The notes: generated by a model not told the origin, from the sequence alone. 60,447 bases of DNA from a gamma proteobacterium endosymbiont of Lamellibrachia anaximandri (GCA_016756855.1 JAESPD010000018.1:1-60447); one strand, 5' to 3'. Positions 26,990 to 36,369 are shown, counted from the first letter of the stretch. Numbers and translations: made by a program.

Positions 26990-29050
26990 CTATCCGTCAG
27001 CCCAGTCGCCCTTATCAGCAATTTCCGGCTTCTGATTATGCGTTGCTTGATTATCGATGCGACTCATCTCCTCTTCCCGGCCCGTATGGGTACTTTCGGC
27101 TGCGATTTTAGATAGGATGGTTCTCGTCGATTCCCGTGCTGCTGTGCTAATCCGGGTAATTCTTTGGATTTCCCGCTTGATCTTGAGCGATCTCTCCTCG
27201 CTCGCTTTCTGCGACAGCTTGCCCCCACCGGAAATCGAAGTGAGCGTGCGCTCGCATCGTTGCTTCTCCTCTCTGAGTTGATTGACGAGTTCATCCCGCA
27301 TAATGCGTTCGAGTTTTGAAGTCGCCTCGGTAAGCTTCTTTTGGCACAACCGCTGGCTGTCTTCGAGATAAGGCCTGATGATCTTTACGATTTGGACCTT
27401 TCTTGCTTTCCTGTCCTTTTCTGTGATCTGCGCCAATCCTTCCTTGGCACCAGACGCAATTCCGGCGACTCCACCCAAAGCAGCACCCGCCATAAGCCCG
27501 AGTTCGACGCCAGGGAGGAACCCTGCACCTCCAGTCACTGCGCCGAGGGCACCGCCGACCACGAGGCCTAACACGCCGCCGACAACACTGCCCGCATAGA
27601 TATTGAAAATCCCGCCACGCGCCACGGAACGGGATTTCGCGAACCAATCGGAGTCCTGCGTTCCCATTTCATCTGCAGAGATTTCTGCCTTGAGGATGCC
27701 CTCTTTATTCAGGCCAACTACCCCCATGCTCAATCCAGTGACCGATTCCATCTGTCCAAACAGGTCACTCGCCCGCTTGTTCAGCGACGCCCACAGATCC
27801 GTCATGAGGGAGTCGATGTTCAACTCAAGCAGACTCACGATCTGCTGTGGATTTCGCAGCAGGGCTTCATCATCCAGGCTAGCGTTGTTATGGCGATTTA
27901 TCCCGACGAAACCGTCTTGGAATTCCGCCAGTACCTCCATGCGTATATCCTGAAGTCCATCACTCAACATAGTCCTCCACTGGGTGTTGCTGTCCAACAT
28001 CTCCTGCAGCCGGCTCCTCGAGTCACGGTACTGCTGTTCCAGCGCTTCGAGTTTTTGTTTACTGCGTTGCTCGATTGCACTCAGTTCAACCTGTAGCGGC
28101 TCGTTCAGTCTTGCCATGGCAAGCGATAGTCTGTTCAATGCATGCAGCGTCAATGTTGCTGCCCTGTTATTGCCGATCAGTCTCCACAACTGTTCGCGGA
28201 AAATATCAAAGTTACTGTCCGCCAAATCCTCCTCATCCTGGGATTCAAGATAATCCAGTTTTGCAAAACTTGATACCGGAACAACAGCGATCTTCTCTTT
28301 GCCGTCACCCAGCATATCGGCCAGTTTGGCGCGGTTGCTTTCGACGATCTTTACATAGTCCTGAACAGAATCGATCTTTGTCACGACCTGAATAATATGG
28401 GGACAGTGGTGCGCGATGTTGGAGATAAAATTCAGCTCGGAGGTGGTTAGTGGTGCATGAGCATCGCTGACGAAAATTGCAGCATCCGCATTCGGGATAA
28501 ACGTCTGGGTCACCTCCGTATGTCGTTCATTCAGACCGCCAATTCCCGGCGTGTCCACGAACACAAGTCCGTCTTTCAGCAATTCGTTCGGACTTATGAT
28601 CGTCAACAAGCGTACATTTCTTACATTGTCCTTGTTCTTCTGTTCGGTAGAGAATGTTGCTATTTCGTCGCGGCTGATCGCCTTGGAGATTATATTCCCT
28701 GTTTCACCAGCCAACACCTCAATCACTTCGTGGGGGCCGTAACTGATGGTGGAGACCAGATTCGTGGTGATGTCAATGTCGACAGGAAACAGATTGGACT
28801 CGTCGAGCAGTGCATTGATGAACGATGATTTACCCTGCTTGAACTCACCGCATGCGACGATGTATATCTTCCCTTCTGTCAGGTGATTGGCTGCTTCTTC
28901 CAGCTCCTCGGCTATTGAATCCTGGCCTTGGGATTGCGCCAGATCGATTGCGCTGCGAATCAACAGCAGCGTGCTGTTTTTGTATTGTGAAAACACAAGC
29001 ATGGGGCGATCTCTCGTAATTTGGTTATTTTCAATCCTCAATGCAGACAA
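26990..29050 (-). CDS. Dynamin-like GTPase, first of a pair, with Gly-rich membrane segment
   Basis: This 686-residue GTPase has G1 G-E-F-K-Q-G-K-S-S-F-I-N-A-L-L, G3 D-T-P-G-I-G-G and G4 T-K-I-D. Long coiled helices flank a hydrophobic, glycine/alanine-rich stretch at about residues 485-545 (G-G-V-L-G-L-V-V-G-G-A-L-G), which looks like a membrane-inserting hairpin or glycine-zipper. It should be membrane associated. It follows the unknown 197-residue protein by 15 nt and directly precedes the second GTPase, so the set is one operon. LeoA/BDLP-type proteins are the nearest known comparison. Confidence 0.85.
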   Translation of the reverse strand: MSALRIENNQITRDRPMLVFSQYKNSTLLLIRSAIDLAQSQGQDSIAEELEEAANHLTEGKIYIVACGEFKQGKSSFINALLDESNLFPVDIDITTNLVSTISYGPHEVIEVLAGETGNIISKAISRDEIATFSTEQKNKDNVRNVRLLTIISPNELLKDGLVFVDTPGIGGLNERHTEVTQTFIPNADAAIFVSDAHAPLTTSELNFISNIAHHCPHIIQVVTKIDSVQDYVKIVESNRAKLADMLGDGKEKIAVVPVSSFAKLDYLESQDEEDLADSNFDIFREQLWRLIGNNRAATLTLHALNRLSLAMARLNEPLQVELSAIEQRSKQKLEALEQQYRDSRSRLQEMLDSNTQWRTMLSDGLQDIRMEVLAEFQDGFVGINRHNNASLDDEALLRNPQQIVSLLELNIDSLMTDLWASLNKRASDLFGQMESVTGLSMGVVGLNKEGILKAEISADEMGTQDSDWFAKSRSVARGGIFNIYAGSVVGGVLGLVVGGALGAVTGGAGFLPGVELGLMAGAALGGVAGIASGAKEGLAQITEKDRKARKVQIVKIIRPYLEDSQRLCQKKLTEATSKLERIMRDELVNQLREEKQRCERTLTSISGGGKLSQKASEERSLKIKREIQRITRISTAARESTRTILSKIAAESTHTGREEEMSRIDNQATHNQKPEIADKGDWADG

Positions 29051-29065
29051 TGTTTGCCCTAACTA

Positions 29066-29659
29066 TTAGCGCGTTTTCGACGGAAGATAGTGATTAAAAA
29101 AGTTTTTGCCGAGCGTCCTGTAGTAGGGCTCCAGTGAGGGCTCCATCAGTATATTTAGTGTTGTTGAAAATCTGTGATTCCATTCTTCAGAGAAATCAGA
29201 TCCCTGCGACAGCTTGTCGAACAACTCATTGTATAGCTCAAGCAGTTCCTTACGCTTTTCTTTGTACTCACCGACGGCAAGGGAGGCAACTGACTCGTGA
29301 GGAAAATGTCCGACAGGCTTCCCCCACTCCACATCAGGCCAAGGATTGCGAAACTGCAGGTTTACATATTCAGCTGGAACCAAGCTGGCCCAATCCAGGG
29401 TGACTAGGGCAAAAGGAGGAAACAGGGCAGTTTTTCCCTTCTCGCTCGTGGGCGAGAATCCAAAAAACGGGATTCGCATATAGACTTTTCCGTTCCTGCG
29501 CAAGGGGATCGGCCATCCTATGCCCGCTTCCGCAGGAATCAGTTGCTGAAACCAGGGGGTTTTTCTGAGTCTTTCCAGTAGCGCGGATGTCCTGCGGACC
29601 GACTGCTGTGTTGACCTGTTTGAATGAGTTTCCTGAGTCTGTTCACTTAAGTGCGACAT
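29066..29659 (-). CDS. Protein of unknown family in the Hsp70/GTPase operon
   Basis: This 197-residue protein shows no signal peptide or membrane span. The N-terminal ~40 residues are polar (Ser/Thr/Gln-rich). The middle has F-F-G-F-S-P and a proline/tryptophan-rich segment (F-R-N-P-W-P-D-V-E-W-G-K-P), and the C-terminal part is helical (Y-K-E-K-R-K-E-L-L-E-L-Y-N-E-L-F). I do not recognise it. Gaps of 15 nt downstream and 53 nt upstream place it in the operon, so it probably serves the same process as the GTPases. Confidence 0.7.
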   Translation of the reverse strand: MSHLSEQTQETHSNRSTQQSVRRTSALLERLRKTPWFQQLIPAEAGIGWPIPLRRNGKVYMRIPFFGFSPTSEKGKTALFPPFALVTLDWASLVPAEYVNLQFRNPWPDVEWGKPVGHFPHESVASLAVGEYKEKRKELLELYNELFDKLSQGSDFSEEWNHRFSTTLNILMEPSLEPYYRTLGKNFFNHYLPSKTR

Positions 29660-29712
29660 GATCGATTCTCCCTCTGAATAAGTTCATGATTGCAATTTAA
29701 ACGGTGGTCAAA

Positions 29713-30690
29713 TTAGTAATAGCCCGTGTCCCAGTTATATCTCTCTGGTGTACCATCATCGTAATACCAGGTTCCATAGCGATCATAGTAGTTGCCGATC
29801 ATCTGATCCGACACCTGGGATGCTCCACTGGATACCATGAAATGATTGCTGTCTTCCCAGGCGTCCATAAATTTATCGGCTGGAATCATGACCCCACTAC
29901 CATCTGGGGAACCGGGATCATTCAGAATTACCTTTGGGCTGCCCTGATCACTGTAATCGATACCGATAACCTGAACCGCATGGTTGGCATCCTGACCAGG
30001 CATGCCGAAATACTCGGAAAGCATGTCGTCAAGATCGGCCCCTGTGTTCCATATTTCATCAGAGTCCAACGCGACTAAAATCGATTCTCCCTGCTCAAGC
30101 TTTGCCGATAGATCATCCATGGTGCAATTAATGTCGTAGTCGACCTGGCATTCGAAATGTTCGAGTATGCGTCCCATCTCATTCATCGGCGTTCCTCCAC
30201 CGGGGGTGTACCAACCCGCATCAGTTGCAACACTGGTCAGTTCCTCTTCGGTGACATCGCGCCCAAGCACCTTATCCAGAATAAATTCCTGAGAGACCAA
30301 TGCGCAAGATGACTGGGTCGACTGCATGTGCCAGTTCTCCATGTCCTGGGCCGGATCGCCTACGATTTGCTCCAGATCGGCGTTCTCCGGATCAAAAACG
30401 GGATACTCGATAAAGAAGGACTCCGCCGTGTTTTCCGGCTGCAGTTCGCCAGAGTCAAGTGACTGGATTGAGGATAGATCAGTCTGATCCATAGGCTCAA
30501 CATCGGGCAAATACGCATCATTCTCTTCACTTGGGGAGGTAAAGATGCCATTCCACTCGACGGGAGCCTGATAGGCTGAACCGACCGATAAATCAGCTAC
30601 GGGTTCCATTGCATCGTCAGCAATTGGGCCCCAGAGGTCATCTTCGAATTCGTCAAACTGATCGAATAGCTCATTCATCATCCTCTCCAT
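29713..30690 (-). CDS. Papain-like (C39-type) cysteine protease-like protein, intact catalytic residues
   Basis: This 325-residue protein has an acidic, disordered N-terminal ~110 residues. The papain-like domain follows, with Gln123 (oxyanion), Cys129 in Q-S-T-Q-S-S-C-A, His237 in N-H-A-V-Q-V-I-G and Asn257/Asp258 in V-I-L-N-D-P-G, the arrangement of C39_2-like peptidases. The C-terminus is rich in Tyr/Trp (Y-Y-D-R-Y-G-T-W-Y-Y-D-D). No signal peptide, so it acts in the cytoplasm or is exported otherwise. Its paralogue lies directly upstream. A peptidase role is inferred from motif layout; substrates are unknown. Confidence 0.75.
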   Translation of the reverse strand: MERMMNELFDQFDEFEDDLWGPIADDAMEPVADLSVGSAYQAPVEWNGIFTSPSEENDAYLPDVEPMDQTDLSSIQSLDSGELQPENTAESFFIEYPVFDPENADLEQIVGDPAQDMENWHMQSTQSSCALVSQEFILDKVLGRDVTEEELTSVATDAGWYTPGGGTPMNEMGRILEHFECQVDYDINCTMDDLSAKLEQGESILVALDSDEIWNTGADLDDMLSEYFGMPGQDANHAVQVIGIDYSDQGSPKVILNDPGSPDGSGVMIPADKFMDAWEDSNHFMVSSGASQVSDQMIGNYYDRYGTWYYDDGTPERYNWDTGYY

Positions 30691-30770
30691 ACCAGAATAT
30701 TGGTCTGTACCTTGCGCATATCCACCCGATCATTCCACGCAACTGTTTACTCGTGAATCTGTCTGGCTCG

Positions 30771-31751
30771 TTAATAGTTGTAATAATGACCCCATTTGAA
30801 GTCTTCCTCCCAAGTACCATCGTCATACTGCCAATATCCCCATTTGTTGTAGCCGCCCGCCAACAGGGGTGAGGATTCTGCACCTGCACCTGCACCTGCA
30901 CCTGCACCTGTCGCCGATACCATGTAACCACCGCTCTCGTTCCACGCGTCAATAAAAGCTTCCGCTGAAATCATGATGCCAGAACCATTTTGCAAACCCG
31001 GATCGTTTAGTATGACAACCGGGTTCTGCGCATCGGCCCGGTCGATGCCGATGACCTGAACCGCACCCAAGGCTTGCTGGCCGGGAATCCCTTGATAGTC
31101 GCCCAGATTGTCATCATCGGCGGACGGGGCCCACAATTTGGTTGTACTCACGGCCGCGATAACCGTTCGTCCTTCCGCCAACTGTTGGGCCAAGTCATCG
31201 AGGGTGGCGGATTGGTCGTATTCGACCTCCAAGCCGCCGAATTCGAGTAGATTGCCGATACTGGCAATCGGGGTCCCGGCTCCAACAACCTGCCATCCCG
31301 CATCAGTCGCCATGGCGCTGAGCTGTTCGTCCGATATTCCCTCAGCAAGTTGCTCGGACAGAATGAAATTCTGACAGGTCGTCGCACCGAATCCTGGCTC
31401 GGGTTGCATTCGCCAGTACTGCAGATAAGCCCATGGATCACCGATGACATCTTCAGGCTGAACGCTGGCGGTGATTAATGATTTCGCATCGAACAATTCA
31501 GTGGCCCAGTATCCTTCTCCGTAAGTAATACTCTCTGTCGGGAAGTTCGCATCCAGGGTGTTAATAGGTTCCCCAATGGTTTCGGCAGCCATGACCCGAC
31601 TAAACTCAGATGCGTCACCGTCTGGAATATCGGGAACAGCAAACTCGTTACCTTCGATCCCGCTATATTCACTCTCCATCTGTTCAGAAATTTCATGGGT
31701 GTCCTCGAAATCATCATCGAGCGATTCAAGATAGTCATCGAAATCGATCAT
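30771..31751 (-). CDS. Papain-like pseudo-protease, paralogue lacking Cys and His
   Basis: This 326-residue protein aligns along its whole length with its downstream neighbour. It shares the acidic N-terminus, the M-Q-x-x-P/Q anchor, T-D-A-G-W, A-V-Q-V-I-G-I-D, V-I-L-N-D-P-G and the aromatic tail (Y-W-Q-Y-D-D-G-T-W). The catalytic Cys is Gly122 and the catalytic His is Gly229, so proteolysis is not expected. A nearby Cys126 sits four residues late, where the paralogue has Ser. A run of Gly-Ala repeats follows V-S-A-T. It may bind the same target as the active copy or hold it inactive. Confidence 0.75.
   Translation of the reverse strand: MIDFDDYLESLDDDFEDTHEISEQMESEYSGIEGNEFAVPDIPDGDASEFSRVMAAETIGEPINTLDANFPTESITYGEGYWATELFDAKSLITASVQPEDVIGDPWAYLQYWRMQPEPGFGATTCQNFILSEQLAEGISDEQLSAMATDAGWQVVGAGTPIASIGNLLEFGGLEVEYDQSATLDDLAQQLAEGRTVIAAVSTTKLWAPSADDDNLGDYQGIPGQQALGAVQVIGIDRADAQNPVVILNDPGLQNGSGIMISAEAFIDAWNESGGYMVSATGAGAGAGAGAESSPLLAGGYNKWGYWQYDDGTWEEDFKWGHYYNY
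30878..30910 (-). repeat. In-frame hexanucleotide repeat, 5.5 copies
   Basis: CTGCAC is repeated head to tail five and a half times inside the pseudo-protease gene, encoding an alternating Gly-Ala run. Each unit is two codons, so slippage would change length without a frameshift. Confidence 0.9.
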
Positions 31752-31810
31752 ACTTCAGTCCCATGTCGGTCGTGGGATTACCCATGGTGTGCCCGGCGTC
31801 TTCGGCACAG

Positions 31811-34800
31811 TCAGAGTCCCAGTTCGTGGAGTCTTCGCAGCATCCAGCTTTCATCACTGAACCAGCCTACCGTCGTGATCTCTCCGTCTTCAGAGAACCA
31901 CGCTTGTTGAGACAGCGGGCGGTGTCCGGCTTGTATCCATGCCTCGTTCAAGTTGCGCAGCAACTGATAGGGAACACCGCGCATCTTTCTCTTTTTGTCG
32001 ATGCATTGATGGCCGGTTATCTCACGGACCAACCGGAACGTCTCGCGTTTTGCGCCCTTGACATTGCGACCGCTCTTGGCCAACAGTTCGCGTAGTTTTT
32101 GATATGGGTCATGCGACCAAACGATGCTTACATCGCTTTGCGGTTCGATCTCCCAGGATCCGTCCGTGTTTTTTTCAATGGTGCAGTCCTCAAGTGTTGT
32201 ACGCCCCTGTGCCGACACGAAAACGCCAACACCGAGGTTTTCATGTATCTTGCAGACGCGTATCAGTGGCCGCGCTCTTTCAGTAATTTGAATTCCGCTA
32301 ACTGAGTTCTCTTTGATGACGCAACGCTCAATCATTCCCTGGGCCTGATTATCGAAGATGATCCCGACATCGTTATCGCGTAAGGTGCAGTTTCGGATTA
32401 CAGGGCTGGCCCGACCTGAAATATATAGTCCGCACCGGAGATCGAAGAGCTCACACTCCGAAATCGAACACTTCGCAGTGGTTTTTATCAGGAACCCACG
32501 TTCGGCGTTTCCGTGCAGTTTACAGCCCCTGACCGAGGGACTGGCACCATCGGTGATCTCCATGCAGGAGATATCCCAAAAAGCCCCGTCATCCGCCTTC
32601 GAGATATCGCAATTCTCGAATGTTCCCAAGCCCTTGTCAGATACGATAATTTCAGAGGTTATAGCGTCATGGATTTTACATCCACTGAACAATGGATCGC
32701 CATTACGCTTGATCTCGACCCCGGATTTTCCATTGGCAAATACGTTGCATTCAATGAACTGCCCCCTGCCACTATCGATAACAGATATCCCGGTCACTTC
32801 CCCGCCACGGATTGTGCATCGCCGCACAACAGGTGACGCGCCTGTTTTGCTTATGACATTGGCATTGGTGTTGGAATGGATCTCACATTGGTCCAGTGAG
32901 CCAACTGCATCGGCATCGAAAATCACACCGGAATCTTTTCCATCGTAAATCCTGCAGTGGATAAATCTTGGGTCACTACCTCCGGTAACTGATGCACCCG
33001 GCCCTGTGTTGGAAAAAATATCGCAGTTTTTGAAGATACCTTTTCCAGCACCGACCGTAAGCACACCCTCTTTCGTACCATCATGAATTCTGCATGAGCG
33101 GATTTCAGGGTTTCCCCCCGGCCCAATCACCAAGCCGGCCTCCTGATTATCGTGGATATCACACCCTTCTACGATGCAGCCATCACTGGACTGGATCCAC
33201 ATACCGGATTGCTTTCCAAAATGGATATTGCTGTGGGAGATGGTGGGAGCGCTCGCTGCATCGACGGAAACGCCTGGTTTTTCAGTTCCGCGTATATCGC
33301 AATACTCAACCGATCCCATTCCATTGTCACTGAAACGGATACCGTTACTCTTTCCTCCGCGGACATTGCAATGGTCGATCTTGGGAGCGGCACCGGTAGA
33401 AACAGAGATTCCAGGACCTGCATTTTCAATGATTTTGCAATGCTCGAGCGTTCCAGCAGCGCCTTCGGAAATCGCAATCCCTGCCTCCTTTCCATGATGG
33501 ATCCGACACTTGCAGATCAGCGGATCGGTTTGTGCGCCGCTAATCAGGATGCACGGGCCGTCTTGAGATGTCACCCGGCATTCGACCATTGTGGGTTTTC
33601 CTTGTGAGATCGACACGGCGCAATGCGCATCGTGGGATCTGCTCTCCGATTTCTCGCGCTTTCGCGAGGACTCAGCACGGCGCAGGGTAAGCCCTCTCAG
33701 AGTTGCACGCTCTGTCTGCATCGAAACACAGGGGCCAGTCTCCGATTCAACAATGATCTGATCGACCGCACCCGCACCGGTAATTTCCACCGGTTTATCG
33801 ATGATCAGGGTTTCCCTATAGATCCCGGGTTCCACCTGGATACGGGTTTCAGGCTTAACCGTTTGAATCGCCTCGGAGATGCTCGAGAAGAGTCCCCAGC
33901 CACCGTTCGCTGAGACGACTGGATTATCGTCTCGCCGCTCCAGTTCAGCAGCATAGATCGCCGCACCACGTGATATGGCCAGTTCCGGGTCGTCCACCCG
34001 TTCAACCCGGCACTGAAACTCGTTTTCCAGTAACTCCTTGATATAGGGTATCCGGCTGCACCCTCCGACCAGCAACAGGTAGTCTACCGACTCCCAGCCA
34101 ATTCCTGCCATCTCGACAAGCTTATGGCAGAGCTGGGCCGTCTCCTTTGCCAAACTAGCGACCATCTCGTTAAAGGTGTCCCTGTCGAGACTGAATGGCT
34201 CCATAGCTGTGGCACCGGGAACAGGGATAGATACGAACGCCTCCTGAGCTTCACTCAGTTGATGCTTGAGCCCCCTGCACCATTCAGTAACCATGGCCCG
34301 CAGGCGCATCGCATCTTCATCCCGCTGTTCGAGCAGAGTGCGCAACTCCTGACTGCAATTTCGCTTGAGATGTTCGAAAATCATGCGGTCGAGGTCTATC
34401 CCTCCACACTGTTCCAGACCGACAGGAAGGGCAAGCAGTTCATAGCCGAATTCGGTCTTGCGTACCAGAGCCGCGTCGAAGGTACCTCCGCCAAGATCGT
34501 AGACCAGCACGACCTCTCCGCCGGAGGGCCGCTGTTCTGCGCCCGCTTTCCAAGTGTGGTAGATGGCTGTTGCCACCGGCTCATCCAACAGAGCCACCTC
34601 AAGCCCAGCCATCATTCCGGCGCGCGCCATCAGTCCGCGTTTGTAATCGGCGTAGATCGCTGGAACCGTCAAAACCGCTGAGGTGATAGCGGCCCCACCG
34701 TTCATCTGCTCCGCTTCAGTTTTGAGCTTTTTCAGAACCTCTGCGATCAGTTCCTCCGGCTGCATTGCCCGTTCGCCGAGCTGGAATGGCTCCTGTTGAC

Positions 34801-35017
34801 CCAGATCGCGCTTGAAACCGCTTCGGTAGCGAGACAAGGCTTGCAAACGCTGGTTTTCGGCTGCTTGTCCAACCAGGACTTCGCCCTGCTGGGTTATATA
34901 GAGACTCGATGGGAATGAAAAAGTATGGGAGAGGGGTTCCTTGACCAATACAAGGTCATCCCGCAACAGAAACGCGGAACTGGAATAACAAGTACCGAAA
35001 TCAATACCCAGGCGCAT
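31811..35017 (-). CDS. Hsp70 ATPase domain fused to a long right-handed beta-helix
   Basis: In this 1,068-residue protein, residues 1 to about 360 form an Hsp70/actin-fold ATPase, with phosphate-1 loop G-I-D-F-G-T-C-Y-S-S, phosphate-2 V-Y-D-L-G-G-G-T-F-D-A-A and adenosine motif L-L-L-V-G-G-C-S-R-I-P. The DnaK substrate-binding domain is missing. From about 375 to 960 there are some two dozen ~23-residue rungs of the parallel beta-helix type (x-I-x-x-C-x-I-x-x-x-x-x-x-G-I/V-x-V), rich in Cys and Gly. A C-terminal ~90-residue domain with H-D-P-Y-Q-K-L follows. It is first in the operon. The helix may act as a scaffold or ligand-binding arm driven by ATP. Confidence 0.88.
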   Translation of the reverse strand: MRLGIDFGTCYSSSAFLLRDDLVLVKEPLSHTFSFPSSLYITQQGEVLVGQAAENQRLQALSRYRSGFKRDLGQQEPFQLGERAMQPEELIAEVLKKLKTEAEQMNGGAAITSAVLTVPAIYADYKRGLMARAGMMAGLEVALLDEPVATAIYHTWKAGAEQRPSGGEVVLVYDLGGGTFDAALVRKTEFGYELLALPVGLEQCGGIDLDRMIFEHLKRNCSQELRTLLEQRDEDAMRLRAMVTEWCRGLKHQLSEAQEAFVSIPVPGATAMEPFSLDRDTFNEMVASLAKETAQLCHKLVEMAGIGWESVDYLLLVGGCSRIPYIKELLENEFQCRVERVDDPELAISRGAAIYAAELERRDDNPVVSANGGWGLFSSISEAIQTVKPETRIQVEPGIYRETLIIDKPVEITGAGAVDQIIVESETGPCVSMQTERATLRGLTLRRAESSRKREKSESRSHDAHCAVSISQGKPTMVECRVTSQDGPCILISGAQTDPLICKCRIHHGKEAGIAISEGAAGTLEHCKIIENAGPGISVSTGAAPKIDHCNVRGGKSNGIRFSDNGMGSVEYCDIRGTEKPGVSVDAASAPTISHSNIHFGKQSGMWIQSSDGCIVEGCDIHDNQEAGLVIGPGGNPEIRSCRIHDGTKEGVLTVGAGKGIFKNCDIFSNTGPGASVTGGSDPRFIHCRIYDGKDSGVIFDADAVGSLDQCEIHSNTNANVISKTGASPVVRRCTIRGGEVTGISVIDSGRGQFIECNVFANGKSGVEIKRNGDPLFSGCKIHDAITSEIIVSDKGLGTFENCDISKADDGAFWDISCMEITDGASPSVRGCKLHGNAERGFLIKTTAKCSISECELFDLRCGLYISGRASPVIRNCTLRDNDVGIIFDNQAQGMIERCVIKENSVSGIQITERARPLIRVCKIHENLGVGVFVSAQGRTTLEDCTIEKNTDGSWEIEPQSDVSIVWSHDPYQKLRELLAKSGRNVKGAKRETFRLVREITGHQCIDKKRKMRGVPYQLLRNLNEAWIQAGHRPLSQQAWFSEDGEITTVGWFSDESWMLRRLHELGL

Positions 35018-35304
35018 GGCCTTGATCCATCTTCAACGAGGTTACAGCTTGATCACAGATAGGCAATGTAAGGCTTAGGGAAACGCCGCATCGCCAGACA
35101 TCAATTATGCGTTGTGATCCTCCTCTCTAATACAGTATAGCGCCAAACAATCGGAATACCTGGAGGGCACGCGTCGCACTGGGGGATAGGCATTGGTTTT
35201 CGCAAACGCACACAAGGGGTCGATATCAATCCATGCAATAGCGGATAGTTAAACAACACTTGGCGGACCGGATTGGCTCCGTTCCCGGAATTCAAACGCA
35301 GCTT

Positions 35305-36369
35305 TCAGGTTACTGGTGACCGAATGCTGGAAAAAAACTCACCTATGGCTGCCGACAGTGTCTCGGATCGTTTGGGATCGCGCAGACTGGCCAACATGAA
35401 GCTGCGGGTGCCGGGAAGAAAAAGCAGATCTGCCAGCACCCGGTTGAAAAAGTCCTGCGACTCATCAGATGCCGCCAGGCATTCAAGATAGCGGCAGCGC
35501 AGCTCCTCGTCCTCCAACGCCTCCCAGGCCCGTCCCCCAATCGCCGTGAGCACGTCGCTGCGAGAGGCTATCGGATGATTCAGCACGCTGTCGATCAGCT
35601 TATCCCTATAGGTCAGGGAGATACTGTTGGAGATGCCACGAATGCCAGCAGTAACTATTTGGGGATCAGGTTCGTCCTCTGCCAGGGTCACCCCCACCCT
35701 TTTACAGAGCGCTTCGGCAATCGCCACCGGCACCGCTTCATTTTCCAAACAATGACAGAGCGCCTCCAACGGGGATGGGGGCAGATGTGGAATCGCCTCG
35801 GCGATTTGCCTGGCCATCTCCGGCCCGGCACAGCGGACCGCCAGATCAGCAATGCCCTGATAGCCGATAAAAGACCACTGATCCCAGCCGAGCTTACCCT
35901 GAAAATAGTCGGCCGCATGATCATAGTAGCGGGAAGCAGGCTGTTTCAGCAGCAGGGTAATCTTGGCATGCAGCACAGCCAAACGCTCCTGTTTAGGCTG
36001 AAAGACGTAGGGATTCTCTTCCAGGGCTGCCTGCAGGTGTTCGCCTTTGCGTGCTGCCTCGATATTTTCCCCCAGGCTCTCCACCAGTCGATGCATGAAA
36101 TCGTCCCGTGCGGCCAGCACCAGTTTGCCCTGCTCGTCCAAAGGGAAACGCAGGAACCAGATAAAGGGTTCATCCTGACTTTCACGATCATGAAAGACCA
36201 GGGCAAACCAGGCCTGCTGTTGTAGTGGCTGTGGATAGGGAAGCTCAGTTTTTTCGAACTTGAGAAAATCATCGTGAGGGATTTTGCTGACACGGCGCCC
36301 CATATCGAAGAAACGCAGCTTTCCGCCTGTGGCTTCGAGAAACTCCGTCAGGCTGGCTATTTCGCTCAT
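35305..36369 (-). CDS. DUF3549 family protein
   Basis: This 354-residue protein belongs to the gammaproteobacterial DUF3549 family. It has the start S-L-T-E-F-L-E-A-T-G-G-K-L-R-F-F-D-M-G-R-R-V and the segment F-I-W-F-L-R-F-P-L-D-E-Q-G-K-L. The remainder is HEAT-like helices. Function is unknown. The start overlaps the ycgN stop (ATGA), so the two are coupled. The 287 nt on its downstream side (35018-35304) hold nothing I recognise. Confidence 0.85.
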   Translation of the reverse strand: MSEIASLTEFLEATGGKLRFFDMGRRVSKIPHDDFLKFEKTELPYPQPLQQQAWFALVFHDRESQDEPFIWFLRFPLDEQGKLVLAARDDFMHRLVESLGENIEAARKGEHLQAALEENPYVFQPKQERLAVLHAKITLLLKQPASRYYDHAADYFQGKLGWDQWSFIGYQGIADLAVRCAGPEMARQIAEAIPHLPPSPLEALCHCLENEAVPVAIAEALCKRVGVTLAEDEPDPQIVTAGIRGISNSISLTYRDKLIDSVLNHPIASRSDVLTAIGGRAWEALEDEELRCRYLECLAASDESQDFFNRVLADLLFLPGTRSFMLASLRDPKRSETLSAAIGEFFSSIRSPVT

